64,000 bases of DNA from an uncultured Roseovarius sp. (lineage in GTDB: Bacteria; Pseudomonadota; Alphaproteobacteria; Rhodobacterales; Rhodobacteraceae): contig OX638333.1 in NCBI GenBank assembly GCA_951812895.1, positions 1,540,366 to 1,604,365 on the forward strand, in the 5' to 3' direction. The notes beneath the pieces are model-generated. The model searched no databases, was not told the DNA's origin, and saw only the letters and a list, made by a program, of their open reading frames with translations. This document shows positions 27,845-37,061 of the stretch, piece after piece. Each line of letters starts with the position of its first letter. Position 1 is the stretch's first letter. The position numbers and the translations under genes are program-made.

Positions 27845-27951
27845 GTCACGCTCCGCATCAATCTAACTCAATGCAAAGTTAGTGAGCGAAGGTGGCCTCC
27901 TTAAGGCGACCTTAAGGTCTGAATTGGGTCAGGTTGTGACAGGCACCGTGG

Positions 27952-30666
27952 TTAGGCCAGACGCCCGTGACAATGTTTGAACTTTTTGCCGGACCCGCAG
28001 GGACAGGCCACATTGCGACCCGGGTTTCCCCAAGTGCTGGGGTCGGATTCGTCGAACCCTTCCCGTGCCGCCTCGGGGTTGCCAGCAGGTGCTGCTTTGG
28101 CATCAGCCGTTGCTGCCTCAGCGGCGCCGGCCATCGCGGCACGCTGCTGCTCCATGTCCTGCATCATTTGCTGCTGCTCTTCCTCGGTCATAGGCCGGAT
28201 CTGTGACAGCTTCTGTGTCACATCCTGCCGCAACCCATCCAGCATGGATTCGAACAACTGAAAGGCTTCGTTCTTATATTCGTTCAACGGATCACGCTGC
28301 GCATATCCGCGGAAACCCACCACACTGCGCAGATGTTCCAGTGTCAGCAAATGCTCGCGCCATTTCTGGTCAATCGTCTGAAGCAATATCTGCTTTTCGA
28401 TCATCCTCATATTCTGGGCACCAAACTGTGCCGCCTTTTGCGCCATGAATTCGTCCGCCGCATTCTCAAGACGCTCGGTGATCTGCTCATCATCCACGCC
28501 TTCTTCATCGCCCCACGCCATAACCGGCACGTCGATATTCAGATATTCGATAATCGCCGCATACAGACCCTCAGTGTCCCATTGGTCGGCATAGGATTTG
28601 GGCGGCATATGTTTGTCGATCAGATCGTCAATGACCTCAACCCGCATGTCCCGGACAATCTCGGACAAATCTTCGGTCCGCATGATATCCAGACGCTGTT
28701 TAAAGATCACCTTGCGCTGCTCGTTCATCACATCGTCAAATTTCAGCAATTGCTTACGCACATCAAAGTTTCGGCCTTCCACCTTGGCCTGCGCCCGCTC
28801 CAGCGATTTATTGACCCAGGGGTGAATAATTGCCTCACCCTCTTTCATACCCAGCGTCGACAGTACTTTCTCCAGCCGTTCAGAGCCAAAAATCCGCATC
28901 AGGTCATCATCAAGGCTCAGGAAAAACGCTGATCGCCCCGGATCCCCCTGACGACCGGACCGCCCGCGCAGCTGGTTATCAATCCGGCGGCTTTCATGCC
29001 GCTCGGTGGCCAGCACGAACAATCCGCCAGCCTCCAGCACGCGTTTCTTTTCATCCGCATGCTCTGCCTCGATCCGTTCGCGCAGCGCCTCGGGGTCGGC
29101 GTCGGGATCAGCAAGCAACGCTTCCATCACCGACATGTCCACATTACCACCCAGCTGAATATCGGTCCCACGCCCGGCCATGTTGGTCGCAATCGTCACC
29201 GCGCCAAACTTACCGGCATCGGCAACGATCTGCGCCTCTTTCTCATGCTGGCGTGCGTTCAGAACATTATGCTCAATTTCAGCCTTGGTCAGAAGCTGGC
29301 TCAACATCTCTGACTTGTCGATGGATGTGGTTCCAACCAAAATCGGCTGGCCCTTTTCATGCGCTTTCTTGATCGACGTGATGATCGCGGTGAATTTTTC
29401 TTCGGCCGTCCGATAAACCGCATCGTCCCGGTCTGCGCGGGCAATCGGCTTGTTGGTTGGAACTTCAACCACACCCAGCCCGTAAATCTCTGCAAATTCC
29501 TCTGCCTCTGTCACCGCCGTACCGGTCATCCCGGCCAGCTTGTCATATAGGCGGAAATAGTTCTGGAACGTCACCTGCGCCAGCGTCACGTTTTCCGGCT
29601 GAATTTCACAGCCTTCCTTGGCCTCAATAGCCTGATGCAGGCCCTCTGACAATCTCCGGCCCGCCATCATCCGTCCGGTAAACTCGTCAATCAGGACAAC
29701 GGCGTTGTCCCGCACGATGTAATCACGGTCTTTCTTGAAAATCTTATGCGCGCGTAGGCCCTGATTGACATGGTGCACAATCGTCGTGCTTTCCGGATCG
29801 TAAAGCGACTGTTCCTCGTCCAGCAATTCATGTTTGCGCAGCAACTGTTCAAGAAACTCGTTGCCCTCGTCGGTAAAGGTCACGTTTTTGACCTTTTCAT
29901 CGACCGTATAGTGTTCTTCGACCAGCTCGGGGATCAGTTTGTCAATCGACACATACAGCTCACTGCGATCCTGCGCCGGGCCGGAAATGATCAACGGCGT
30001 CCGCGCCTCATCGATCAGGATACTGTCCACCTCGTCAACAACCGCAAAGAAATGATCGCGCTGATTCATTTCCTCCAGCGAAGATTTCATGTTGTCGCGC
30101 AGATAATCGAAACCCAGCTCATTATTGGTGGCATAGGTCACGTCGGCTGCATAGGCGACCTTCTTTTCGCTGTCGGGCTGCTGCGGGTAAACCACGCCCG
30201 TGGTCATCCCCAACGCGGCATAAACTTTACCCATCCAATCTGCATCACGTTTGGCCAGATAGTCGTTGACCGTCACAATATGCACGCCCCGACCGGTCAG
30301 CGCGTTCAGATAGGCGGGGAAGGTCGCCACAAGAGTTTTACCCTCGCCGGTCTTCATCTCAGAGATATTTCCTTCGTGAAGGAAAATCCCGCCCATCAAC
30401 TGAACATCAAACGCCCGCAGGCCCAGCGCACGCCGCGCACCTTCACGGCAGTTCGCAAACGCCTCTGGCAGCAACGCATCAACTGCCTCGCCATCCGCAA
30501 TTCGCTTTTTGAATTCTTCAGTCTTCTCAATCAGGCCGTCATCGCTCAGCGCTTCAAATTCAGGTTCAAGCGCGTTGATCTTTTCAATCAGCGGGCGGGT
30601 CGCCTTGATCTTGCGGTCATTCGGGGTTCCGAAGATCTTTTTGGCAACAGTTCCAATACCCAGCAT
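27952..30666 (-). CDS. secA: Preprotein translocase ATPase SecA
   Basis: A 904-residue SecA. Walker A MKTGEGKT at residues 104-111, [20 protein letters not shown] (Walker B and NBD1), [30 protein letters not shown] and [12 protein letters not shown] are all in place. The C-terminal linker is Ala/Gln-rich and ends in the zinc- and SecB-binding tail [14 protein letters not shown]. It drives Sec-dependent export at the inner membrane. It is divergent from the parvulin PPIase, which probably acts on its exported products. Confidence 0.98.
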   Translation of the reverse strand: MLGIGTVAKKIFGTPNDRKIKATRPLIEKINALEPEFEALSDDGLIEKTEEFKKRIADGEAVDALLPEAFANCREGARRALGLRAFDVQLMGGIFLHEGNISEMKTGEGKTLVATFPAYLNALTGRGVHIVTVNDYLAKRDADWMGKVYAALGMTTGVVYPQQPDSEKKVAYAADVTYATNNELGFDYLRDNMKSSLEEMNQRDHFFAVVDEVDSILIDEARTPLIISGPAQDRSELYVSIDKLIPELVEEHYTVDEKVKNVTFTDEGNEFLEQLLRKHELLDEEQSLYDPESTTIVHHVNQGLRAHKIFKKDRDYIVRDNAVVLIDEFTGRMMAGRRLSEGLHQAIEAKEGCEIQPENVTLAQVTFQNYFRLYDKLAGMTGTAVTEAEEFAEIYGLGVVEVPTNKPIARADRDDAVYRTAEEKFTAIITSIKKAHEKGQPILVGTTSIDKSEMLSQLLTKAEIEHNVLNARQHEKEAQIVADAGKFGAVTIATNMAGRGTDIQLGGNVDMSVMEALLADPDADPEALRERIEAEHADEKKRVLEAGGLFVLATERHESRRIDNQLRGRSGRQGDPGRSAFFLSLDDDLMRIFGSERLEKVLSTLGMKEGEAIIHPWVNKSLERAQAKVEGRNFDVRKQLLKFDDVMNEQRKVIFKQRLDIMRTEDLSEIVRDMRVEVIDDLIDKHMPPKSYADQWDTEGLYAAIIEYLNIDVPVMAWGDEEGVDDEQITERLENAADEFMAQKAAQFGAQNMRMIEKQILLQTIDQKWREHLLTLEHLRSVVGFRGYAQRDPLNEYKNEAFQLFESMLDGLRQDVTQKLSQIRPMTEEEQQQMMQDMEQQRAAMAGAAEAATADAKAAPAGNPEAAREGFDESDPSTWGNPGRNVACPCGSGKKFKHCHGRLA

Positions 30667-30851
30667 TATCTATCCGTTCCGGTCATTCGCATGTTCGTGA
30701 AAGGCAATGGCTTGCCCCGCTTTCAACACCACCCTAGAACGGGGTCCAAGCGGGCTGCCCTGCCTTGATCTTAAGGCGATGTAAGGGGCCGCTGGTACAG
30801 TGTCAACGTCGCAGCACATACGCGCGGCTCCGGATCAGTAAAGGATTCTTT

Positions 30852-31709
30852 ATGCCTCTTCAGTTCAAAGCGTACATCACGGCCACGCTGGTCTCATTGG
30901 CCGCACTCGCGCCGCCCGCCAGCGCACAATCCGATGCCGATGCAAATCAGGTTCTGGCAACCGTAAACGGAACTGAAATCACCCTGGGTCACGTGATCAC
31001 TTTGCGCTCTGAACTGCCCCAGCAATACGATCAACTGCCCGCTGCGCTTTTGTTCGAGGGGATTCTTGATCAACTCATTCGCCAAACACTGCTGATGCAG
31101 TCCCTTGAAGGTGAACCTGCTCTTGCCAGCCGCCTACAGATTGAAAACGAACGCCGCGCTGTCCTGTCCGGGCAGGTGCTCGGAGATATCTATGCCAACG
31201 AGATCGGCGAAGAGACCCTGAAAGCCGCTTATGAGGCCCAATACGCAACCGGTGAGCCGCAAACAGAATACCGCGCGTCTCATATCCTCGTTGATACTGT
31301 AGAGGCCGCACATGACCTCATTGCGCAGTTAAAAGATGGCGCTGATTTTGCGCAGCTGGCGATGGAACATTCAACCGGTCCTTCGGGTGCCGTGGGCGGT
31401 GATCTGGGCTGGTTTGGCGATGGCGACATGGTACCGGAATTCTTCAACGCAGTTCTGGCACTTGAAGCGGGGGGAATTTCTGAACCCGTCAAAACAGATT
31501 TCGGCTGGCACGTGATCAGCCTCACAGAAACCCGCGACATGGAACAACCCGCGTTCGAAGTGGTCCGTCAGGAAATTGAAACACAGATGCGCGAAGCTGA
31601 GATCGAAGGGCTGGTTGCAGAACTGGAAGGTGCTGCCGAAATCGAACGCACCGACACATCCGGCATTCCCCCTGAATCCATCAACAACTACCAGCTTCTG
31701 GAGAACTGA
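30852..31709 (+). CDS. Periplasmic parvulin-type peptidyl-prolyl isomerase
   Basis: A 285-residue protein with a signal peptide ending APPASAQS (cut near residue 26). An N-terminal SurA/PrsA-like helical chaperone part precedes the rotamase domain (about 135-225: YRASHILVDTVEAAHDLIAQ ... GPSGAVGGDLGWFGDGDMVP ... TDFGWHVISLTE), which carries the conserved parvulin His and Gly-rich motifs. It assists folding of exported proteins. ATG 30852 follows TAAAGGA; the longer frame to 30765 would bury the signal peptide. The stop is 2 bases from argJ. Confidence 0.9.
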   Translation: MPLQFKAYITATLVSLAALAPPASAQSDADANQVLATVNGTEITLGHVITLRSELPQQYDQLPAALLFEGILDQLIRQTLLMQSLEGEPALASRLQIENERRAVLSGQVLGDIYANEIGEETLKAAYEAQYATGEPQTEYRASHILVDTVEAAHDLIAQLKDGADFAQLAMEHSTGPSGAVGGDLGWFGDGDMVPEFFNAVLALEAGGISEPVKTDFGWHVISLTETRDMEQPAFEVVRQEIETQMREAEIEGLVAELEGAAEIERTDTSGIPPESINNYQLLEN

Positions 31710-31711
31710 AC

Positions 31712-32941
31712 ATGGGCAAAGCGCCGCCTCTGTCACCCCTCGCACCTGCTGCTTTTCCTGAACTTCCGGTCATCCCCGGCGTCCGCTTTGCAACGGTAGA
31801 GGCGGGCGTTCGCTATGCGGGCCGAACCGATGTGATGCTGGCAGAACTGGCGCCCGGCACCGCAATGGCCGGCGTATTCACCCGGTCCGCCACCCGGTCC
31901 GCGGCTGTGCTGGATTGCGAGGCCAAGATTGGCAACCATGACAGCTCCGGCGCCGCGATCATCGTGAATTCCGGTAACGCGAACGCCTTCACCGGTCGCA
32001 ACGGTACGGAATCCGTTCGCGCGGTTACCCAAGCCGTGGCCGACACGCTGAACCTACCAGAAACACGGGTGTTTTCCTCCTCCACCGGGGTGATCGGCGA
32101 ACCCCTGCCCCATGACCGGATCAATGCGAAATTGTCATCGCTCAAAACCAGCCTGAGCGACGATGCCATTGCCGACGCCGCTCAGGCGATCATGACAACC
32201 GACACCTTTCCCAAAGGGTCCGGTACAACCATTGAAATCGACGGCCAGATGGTGCGCATAGCAGGTATCGCCAAAGGGTCCGGTATGATCGCACCCGACA
32301 TGGCCACGATGCTGGTCTACATCTTCACCGACGCTGCGATTGACCAGCCGGTCCTGCAATCCATGGTGTCGGCCCTGAATGAAACCTCGTTTAACTGCAT
32401 CACCGTTGATGGCGACACCTCCACATCTGACACGCTGCTGGTGGCCGCGACCGGCGCATCGGGCATTCGGGTGACCGAAAACAGCATCGGCTTCATGGAA
32501 GGGTTGCGCCGCGTCATGCTCGACCTTGCCCATCAGGTCGTGCGTGACGGCGAAGGTGCGACAAAATTCGTCGAAATCTCCGTCACCGGTGCCACCAGCG
32601 ATACAGAAGCCCGCACCCATGCCATGGCCATCGCCAATTCGCCACTGGTCAAAACCGCCATCGCGGGTGAAGATCCCAACTGGGGCCGGATCGTCATGGC
32701 CATCGGCAAATCCGGCGCCCCGGCAGACCGCGACCGTCTGGAAATCCGCTTTGGCGATGTACTTGTCGCGCACAATGGCTGGGTGAACCCCGACTACCGT
32801 GAAGAAGACGCCGCCGCCCATATGAAACAGCAAGAGCTTGAGGTGCATGTCGACCTCGGCCTTGGCGGCGGGCGGGCGGTGGTCTGGACCTGTGACCTGA
32901 CCCACGGCTATATCGAGATCAACGCCGATTACCGGTCATGA
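31712..32941 (+). CDS. argJ: Bifunctional glutamate N-acetyltransferase / N-acetylglutamate synthase
   Basis: A 409-residue ArgJ. The autoproteolysis site is AT-ML in KGSGMIAPDMATMLVYIFTD, with T199 becoming the catalytic N-terminal nucleophile of the beta chain. SSSTGVIGEPLP, GDTSTSDT and EDPNWGRIVMAIGKSG are further family motifs. It transfers acetyl from N-acetylornithine to glutamate in arginine biosynthesis and can also use acetyl-CoA in the bifunctional form. It overlaps mutT by 4 bases (ATGA). Confidence 0.96.
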   Translation: MGKAPPLSPLAPAAFPELPVIPGVRFATVEAGVRYAGRTDVMLAELAPGTAMAGVFTRSATRSAAVLDCEAKIGNHDSSGAAIIVNSGNANAFTGRNGTESVRAVTQAVADTLNLPETRVFSSSTGVIGEPLPHDRINAKLSSLKTSLSDDAIADAAQAIMTTDTFPKGSGTTIEIDGQMVRIAGIAKGSGMIAPDMATMLVYIFTDAAIDQPVLQSMVSALNETSFNCITVDGDTSTSDTLLVAATGASGIRVTENSIGFMEGLRRVMLDLAHQVVRDGEGATKFVEISVTGATSDTEARTHAMAIANSPLVKTAIAGEDPNWGRIVMAIGKSGAPADRDRLEIRFGDVLVAHNGWVNPDYREEDAAAHMKQQELEVHVDLGLGGGRAVVWTCDLTHGYIEINADYRS

Positions 32942-33336
32942 AAACCCTCCTCGTATCTGCCGTTGCCCTGATCGACGTCGACGGGCGGGTCCTTCTGACC
33001 CAACGGCCCGAGGGTAAATCCATGGCCGGTCTGTGGGAATTTCCGGGTGGTAAGGTCGAAACCGGCGAAACACCCGAGATCGCCCTGATCCGCGAACTTG
33101 AGGAAGAACTGGGCATCAACACATGGACCAGCTGCCTCGCCCCGCTCACCTTCGCCAGCCACAGCTATGATGAGTTTCACCTGCTGATGCCCCTCTTCGC
33201 CTGCCGCAAATGGGAAGGTGTCCCGCAATCCCGTGAAAATCAGGCGATGAAATGGGTCCGTGCCAAAGACCTGCGTAACTACCCGATGCCCCCAGCCGAC
33301 ATCCCCCTCATCCCGATATTGCGGGATTGGCTTTGA
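32938..33336 (+). CDS. mutT: MutT/Nudix 8-oxo-dGTP diphosphatase
   Basis: A 132-residue Nudix hydrolase with the full box GGKVETGETPEIALIRELEEELGI (about 38-61, GX5EX7REUXEEXGU). The short length and PMPPADIPLIPILRDWL ending match MutT, which clears 8-oxo-dGTP from the nucleotide pool. Its start overlaps the argJ stop (ATGA), so it is translationally coupled. It is the last housekeeping gene before the accessory region; AAGAC/GTCTT, a weak hairpin, follows the stop. Confidence 0.93.
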   Translation: MKTLLVSAVALIDVDGRVLLTQRPEGKSMAGLWEFPGGKVETGETPEIALIRELEEELGINTWTSCLAPLTFASHSYDEFHLLMPLFACRKWEGVPQSRENQAMKWVRAKDLRNYPMPPADIPLIPILRDWL

Positions 33337-33400
33337 AGACAGGACACTCCGTCTTTCAAAAACTACAGTGAGAGTTGAATTTGAGATAAGTTTACGATTG

Positions 33401-33600
33401 GTGCCAGGAGAGGACCTGCGCATAGAATATAAGCTTTTGATTTTAATATCTTATCTCTCGTATGGTTTCGTGCGATACCCCCTTTGATACCCCGATGTGG
33501 CGAATTTTTTCAAAGGTTCTAGTGTCTTACGAAAACCCATTCTCATCTCATTGAGTTTCATAAGTGAACCAAGCAGAACTTGAACGCGGCCACAAATCCG
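33401..33600. repeat. Diverged 200-bp direct repeat, copy 1 (left edge of accessory region)
   Basis: This segment aligns without gaps to 48341-48540 (about 64% identity by hand count; 76 of 111 positions over the core 33451-33561). Its core has the motif GATACCC-NN-TTTGATACCCC. On the minus strand both copies keep a 36-codon ORF (33561 to 33451 here) of identical length. It lies just after mutT and runs into the IS3-type relic. It may be an old attachment site, integrase-arm relic or conserved small gene. Confidence 0.6.
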
Positions 33601-33892
33601 AGCTGACGTCAGCTTGGATTACGTGTAGTGGTCGAAATGTCTGGCTGGTCGCCTGGCGAGTTGTGCCCCCAGCTGACCGCTTCTTCCCCGCTTCGAGGAA
33701 CTCTTTCGACCAGCTGTAATACAGGCTTGTGGCTATTCCCTCGCGGCGACACAACTCCGCTATGCTGCCTTCACCACAAAGCCCCTCCAACACAATGCGG
33801 ATCTTCTCTTCGGCGGAATGTAGGCACCTCGTCTTCCTGCGGATGTCTTTGACGACCCGCTCTGCCGTCGCTTTGGGTTTCCCGGATATCAT
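33548..33892 (-). pseudogene. IS3-type transposase OrfA remnant
   Basis: A 114-codon frame. The first 85 residues match the OrfA of a common IS3-family group: GKPKATAERVVKDIRRKTR, SAEEKIRIVLEGLCGEGSIA and ELCRREGIATSLYYSWSKEF, a helix-turn-helix for end binding. After KKRSAGGTTRQATSQ the frame leaves the family sequence and continues into the flanking repeat DNA, so the leucine-zipper end and all of OrfB are missing. This is a decayed insertion at the boundary of the accessory region. Confidence 0.75.
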
Positions 33893-33994
33893 TCACTGAA
33901 CCCAGCTGATCTTGGCGCTGTCGCGCCGACCACGCCCAAAACTAACGCGAATTCGCGCCACGCAAGGAACTTGGCACGATTACCAACGGCGTTG

Positions 33995-34189
33995 TTATGA
34001 GTCGGAGGAAGCATTTTTCCCCTTCATAAATGACATCGAAAATTTCAAACGCCTGCGTTGCTTGTTCCCCGCCATTCTGCCTGCCACCTCATCAAATATG
34101 AAGTACCGGCGCGCCCGTTCCGTCATTCCATAGGTCTTGATGTATTCCAGAAGAATTTCTTCCAGCTCTTGTTTTATTTTATTGGACAT
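33995..34189 (-). CDS. Small hypothetical protein divergent from integrase
   Basis: A 64-residue frame starting ATG 34189 behind a GAGAG purine stretch. The protein is basic and helical-looking (MSNKIKQELEEILLEYIKTY, then RARRYFIFDEVAGRMAGNK). It is divergent from the recombinase gene at 34295, the usual place of a small regulator or excisionase, but no HTH is convincing. An upstream TTG/GTG start could lengthen it to 82 residues. The remaining bases from 33893 to 34294 hold nothing else I can support. Confidence 0.35.
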   Translation of the reverse strand: MSNKIKQELEEILLEYIKTYGMTERARRYFIFDEVAGRMAGNKQRRRLKFSMSFMKGKNASSDS

Positions 34190-34294
34190 CGCTGCTCTCT
34201 CGTAAACAACTTTAGATTGTATATCCAACAACGCGAAACGCACAAGTAATTTCTGCGTGTATGCTGAGCTCCTTCATTCACAAGGGCCAGAACG

Positions 34295-35272
34295 ATGCAG
34301 CAGCAATTTAATCGGGAAACCGAACACCTATCTTTCGTTGAAAAAATAGTAAACGCGCCGTCTGACGCACGTGAAAAGCTAATCAAAGAATACCAGCGCG
34401 TTTCAGAAGAAGCATTCGCGCCCTCTACGCTCAGAAACTATCGGCAAATCACTTTCAATTTCAAAACTTGGTGTGTCGAGAACGGGCATAAAGCAGACCC
34501 ACCAATCTCACCGCAAGCGGTCTCAGATTATATCGAACATCTTGGCGGAAAGGTGCGGTGTACAACGATAGAAACAAGGCTTTGGGCCATCTCTGAGATG
34601 CACCGAGCGGAGTTCCTACCCACGCCCTGCCGACATAGATTGGTTGAGTTGGCCTTAAAGGCTGTAAAGCGCAAGCATGGAGCATGGGTGCGTCAGGCAC
34701 CAGCACTGTGCAAAAAGGAAGTGCTGCAGATTATTGATGGCTTGGGGGACACCAGACTAGAACTTCGAGACAAAGCCGCGTTGTGGGTGGCAACAGACAG
34801 TTGGTGCCGTGCGTCAGAAATTGTTGCATTAAAGGTTCGAGATTTGATCCGTCAGGATGATGGCAGCAGTCTATTGTATGTCGCTCGGTCGAAGACCGAT
34901 CAGTTTGGGCAAGGAGCCTATGCCTACCTTTCAGAACCCGGAACACAGAGCGTGCTCAAGTGGGTAGAACTTGCCAATCTAAAGGCCGATGATCCAATGC
35001 TGACAAAGTCTCAGGTCAACGCGAAAATCGCACCGATGGACCCCGCAACTATCTCCAGAATAATCAAGCGATGTTCCGGACGCACAGATGTGTCAGCACA
35101 TAGTTTGCGCGTTGGGGGTGTTCATGATGCTTTTCGAATTGGGTGTGATCTGTCTTCAATCATGGTTGCGGGGCGTTGGAACTCTCCCGAAATGCCAGCT
35201 CGCTACGCCCGCAAAATACTTGCCCGCGATTCCGCAGCAGCAAAGGTGTCGGAGGCATTTCTAAAGACGTAG
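34295..35272 (+). CDS. Tyrosine recombinase / site-specific integrase
   Basis: A 325-residue tyrosine recombinase. The N-terminal core-binding domain (about 30-130: STLRNYRQITFNFKTWCVEN) precedes the catalytic domain with R172 (WCRASEIVAL), K200 (ARSKTDQ), H269 and R272 (SAHSLRVGG), W295 (GRWNSPEMPARY) in place of the second His, and nucleophile Y304. The complete catalytic set suggests an intact enzyme. It is the first full gene of the accessory region, 900 bases inside the left repeat copy. The family integrates or excises islands, and a role in moving this region is an inference. Confidence 0.88.
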   Translation: MQQQFNRETEHLSFVEKIVNAPSDAREKLIKEYQRVSEEAFAPSTLRNYRQITFNFKTWCVENGHKADPPISPQAVSDYIEHLGGKVRCTTIETRLWAISEMHRAEFLPTPCRHRLVELALKAVKRKHGAWVRQAPALCKKEVLQIIDGLGDTRLELRDKAALWVATDSWCRASEIVALKVRDLIRQDDGSSLLYVARSKTDQFGQGAYAYLSEPGTQSVLKWVELANLKADDPMLTKSQVNAKIAPMDPATISRIIKRCSGRTDVSAHSLRVGGVHDAFRIGCDLSSIMVAGRWNSPEMPARYARKILARDSAAAKVSEAFLKT

Positions 35273-35339
35273 CTTACTGTTTTTGATTGTGCGGGGACCT
35301 CAAACATGCACTTATGATTGTATCGCGCGAACCTTCCTA

Positions 35340-35389
35340 AATTAGAAGGGTTCGGATATGCCAGAATTAGAAGGGTTCGGATATGCCAG
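35340..35389 (+). repeat. Tandem 25-bp duplication over a translation start
   Basis: The 25-mer AATTAGAAGGGTTCGGATAT+GCCAG occurs twice in a row without mismatch (35340-35364, 35365-35389). Each unit holds an AGAAGGG Shine-Dalgarno and an ATG (35358 and 35383). Because 25 is not a multiple of three, only the second ATG is in frame with the secreted miniprotein; the first opens an out-of-frame leader. Confidence 0.9.
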
Positions 35390-35670
35390 AATTCGTTACA
35401 AAATCGCTTGCCGTGTTATGCGCTGCGTCACTGCTTTCATTTGCAACTGGAGTGAACTCAGCCAGCGCAAATTCCCTTCTCTCTCACCCGGCTCTTTCTA
35501 CTCAAACGTTAGTACCGCCAACAATCCGTGAACGCCTCGGATTGGATCAAGAAGGTGTTTGGAGCACTGCATGCTGCAAGGTTTGTAGCAAAGGTAAAGC
35601 CTGTGGGGATTCTTGCATCAAGCGCAGCTATACCTGTCATAAAGGCAGAGGTTGTGCCTGTGATGGTTAA
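35383..35670 (+). CDS. Secreted cysteine-rich miniprotein
   Basis: A 95-residue protein with a signal peptide (about 1-29, AVLCAASLLSFATGVNSASA). The mature part ends in a compact module of eight cysteines: C64, C65, C68, C74, C78, C85, C91 and C93, with the core KGKACGDSCI and the ending GCACDG. The CCxxC...KACGDSCI...C...GCAC pattern is one I have seen in small uncharacterised bacterial exported proteins; I know no established function. Disulfide-stapled or metal-binding roles are both possible. The start region is duplicated (35340-35389). Confidence 0.75.
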   Translation: MPEFVTKSLAVLCAASLLSFATGVNSASANSLLSHPALSTQTLVPPTIRERLGLDQEGVWSTACCKVCSKGKACGDSCIKRSYTCHKGRGCACDG

Positions 35671-35677
35671 AACTGAA

Positions 35678-35707
35678 GGCGGAGAGAGCTCATTGCTTCT
35701 CTCCGCC
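35678..35707 (+). terminator. Hairpin after the cysteine-rich gene
   Basis: A perfect 10-bp stem GGCGGAGAGA (35678-35687) / TCTCTCCGCC (35698-35707) with a 10-base loop, starting 7 bases after the stop codon. There is no U-run after it, so it may be a 3' stabiliser or weak terminator. Confidence 0.6.
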
Positions 35708-35885
35708 CAGCATCGAGTAGCGCACTTCTCGAACAAGCTGTCTGTGGAGGGACCGGCTGGAGAGAAACAATTACTCGTTACGGGGATAGGGAATCACTAA
35801 CCGCCAGCAGATTCAACACACTTATAAAGGGTGGCACATCTTGGGTTCGCGTTAGCGTTTTACGATGATGTGAAGCTAAAAGAAC

Positions 35886-35929
35886 AACAAGCGGCTCGAA
35901 CCAAAAGGTGTTCCTGCCAGCCGCTTGTT
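35886..35929. terminator. Inverted repeat terminator facing the lipoprotein gene
   Basis: An 11-bp perfect stem AACAAGCGGCT (35886-35896) / AGCCGCTTGTT (35919-35929) with a 22-base loop. It lies 26 bases beyond the minus-strand lipoprotein stop. Both flanks are A/T-rich, so it could serve both directions. Confidence 0.6.
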
Positions 35930-35954
35930 ATTTTAACAAATTAAAAAACCGCGT

Positions 35955-36356
35955 TTACTCGGTCTCTTCTTCTGAGCTCTCTGCTTTCTTTACCGAGGCT
36001 GGACGGAGCGCTTCTTCGGGTGCACCTTCACATCCTTTCGACGCCTGTTGTCGCCGAATTGCGTCCAAACGTCCTTTGGTCACAGCAATTTCTGTTTCCT
36101 TGTCTGCACCTGACATGCTGGAAATAGGAAGCCCCAGGAGAAACACGCCCCAAGCATCTCCGTTTTTTGCCTTTTTCTGATCCGCTGAAAGAGCATGAAG
36201 AAGCTGTGTTTGCCGTATCTCATTTTTAACCAATGATTTGCAGCTAGCGCTTGCGTATGTTGAATCTTCGATTTGCACGGCGGCTATTTGATCTGGTGCC
36301 TTAGCGCACGCTGAGAGGGTTACCGCCATGGCAACCGCCAAATACAACGACTTCAT
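35955..36356 (-). CDS. Small lipoprotein, unknown function
   Basis: A 133-residue protein with a type II signal peptide and lipobox LSAC (MKSLYLAVAMAVTLSACAKA, Cys at residue 17). The mature part has two further Cys (ASCKSLV, SKGCEG), a segment GDAWGVFLLGLPISSMSGAD and a charged tail rich in Glu/Lys. The pattern of a short lipoprotein with a small hydrophobic patch and an accessory-coil end is common but uncharacterised. It is followed by the inverted repeat at 35886. Confidence 0.72.
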   Translation of the reverse strand: MKSLYLAVAMAVTLSACAKAPDQIAAVQIEDSTYASASCKSLVKNEIRQTQLLHALSADQKKAKNGDAWGVFLLGLPISSMSGADKETEIAVTKGRLDAIRRQQASKGCEGAPEEALRPASVKKAESSEEETE

Positions 36357-37061
36357 GATTCTTGTTCCTTTTGCTCGCGGCCAGCCGCTGTAAAACTTGT
36401 TTGGCGGTGGTTAACCGGGAATATTCTAAAGTTGCAATATGCAAAACATACTAATCTTTAGATAAGTGCGGCTGTGTGGGGTGTTTGCGCGCAACAACAG
36501 CGCGACAGCGCGTTAGGCGAATATTGCATGGAGCTGCCATCAGTGCAACGGATCTGCAAAAATTGCCGCCCCAAAAACGAATGAAATTATTAATGCTTCT
36601 GAGCGTAGCTAACAAACTGCACTGGTAACTTCGGTCCAGCGAATAAAAAACCTGCAGCCAGTAGCAACATGCCTGAAACATCCAGGACATGATGTTTGTT
36701 GGGTCTCGAAGAAGATTCGGTTCAGCTACAAGTCGTGGTGACACAAAAGCTTTCACCGTTTTGCGGGTTTACGACCTCGCATAGCATTGGATTTGCAACA
36801 GGGCAGCCGCCGGACGCTTTAAATTTTACCAGAGCCCCTTCAAAATAGAAGGGCGTGTACCCCAGAATTCGCGGATTGTCATATCAGCATGGGATTTCTG
36901 CTTTAGCCGCTTGCGCAAGTGAATACTGGGGTTTATCAAGAAGAGGTCGAAAAGCTCCCAAATTGCACAAAATACCGCGCTGCATTTCAACCACCAATAC
37001 CAATACGCAATGGTGAAAGAGCTGAGTTGTTGAGTTTCGACTTGCTGATGGATTGATATCA
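36357..37061. other. Gene-poor AT-rich stretch
   Basis: About 700 bases between the divergent lipoprotein and methyltransferase genes. Two minus-strand frames (101 codons at 36451-36756 and 95 codons at 36826-37113) lack ribosome-binding sites and recognisable motifs; the second overlaps the methyltransferase start. The stretch could hold decayed coding DNA and the promoters of both flanking genes. Confidence 0.5.

Noticed and set aside
29770-30768. 332-codon plus-strand frame antisense to secA
   Set aside because: secA is certain on the minus strand; high-GC codon bias creates long antisense frames.
32135-32905. 256-codon minus-strand frame antisense to argJ
   Set aside because: argJ has all catalytic motifs on plus; the His/Gly-rich antisense product is typical shadow composition.
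33470-33500. GATACCC doublets considered as CRISPR-like or iteron repeats
   Set aside because: Only two units per locus, without regular spacers or a nearby replication or Cas gene.
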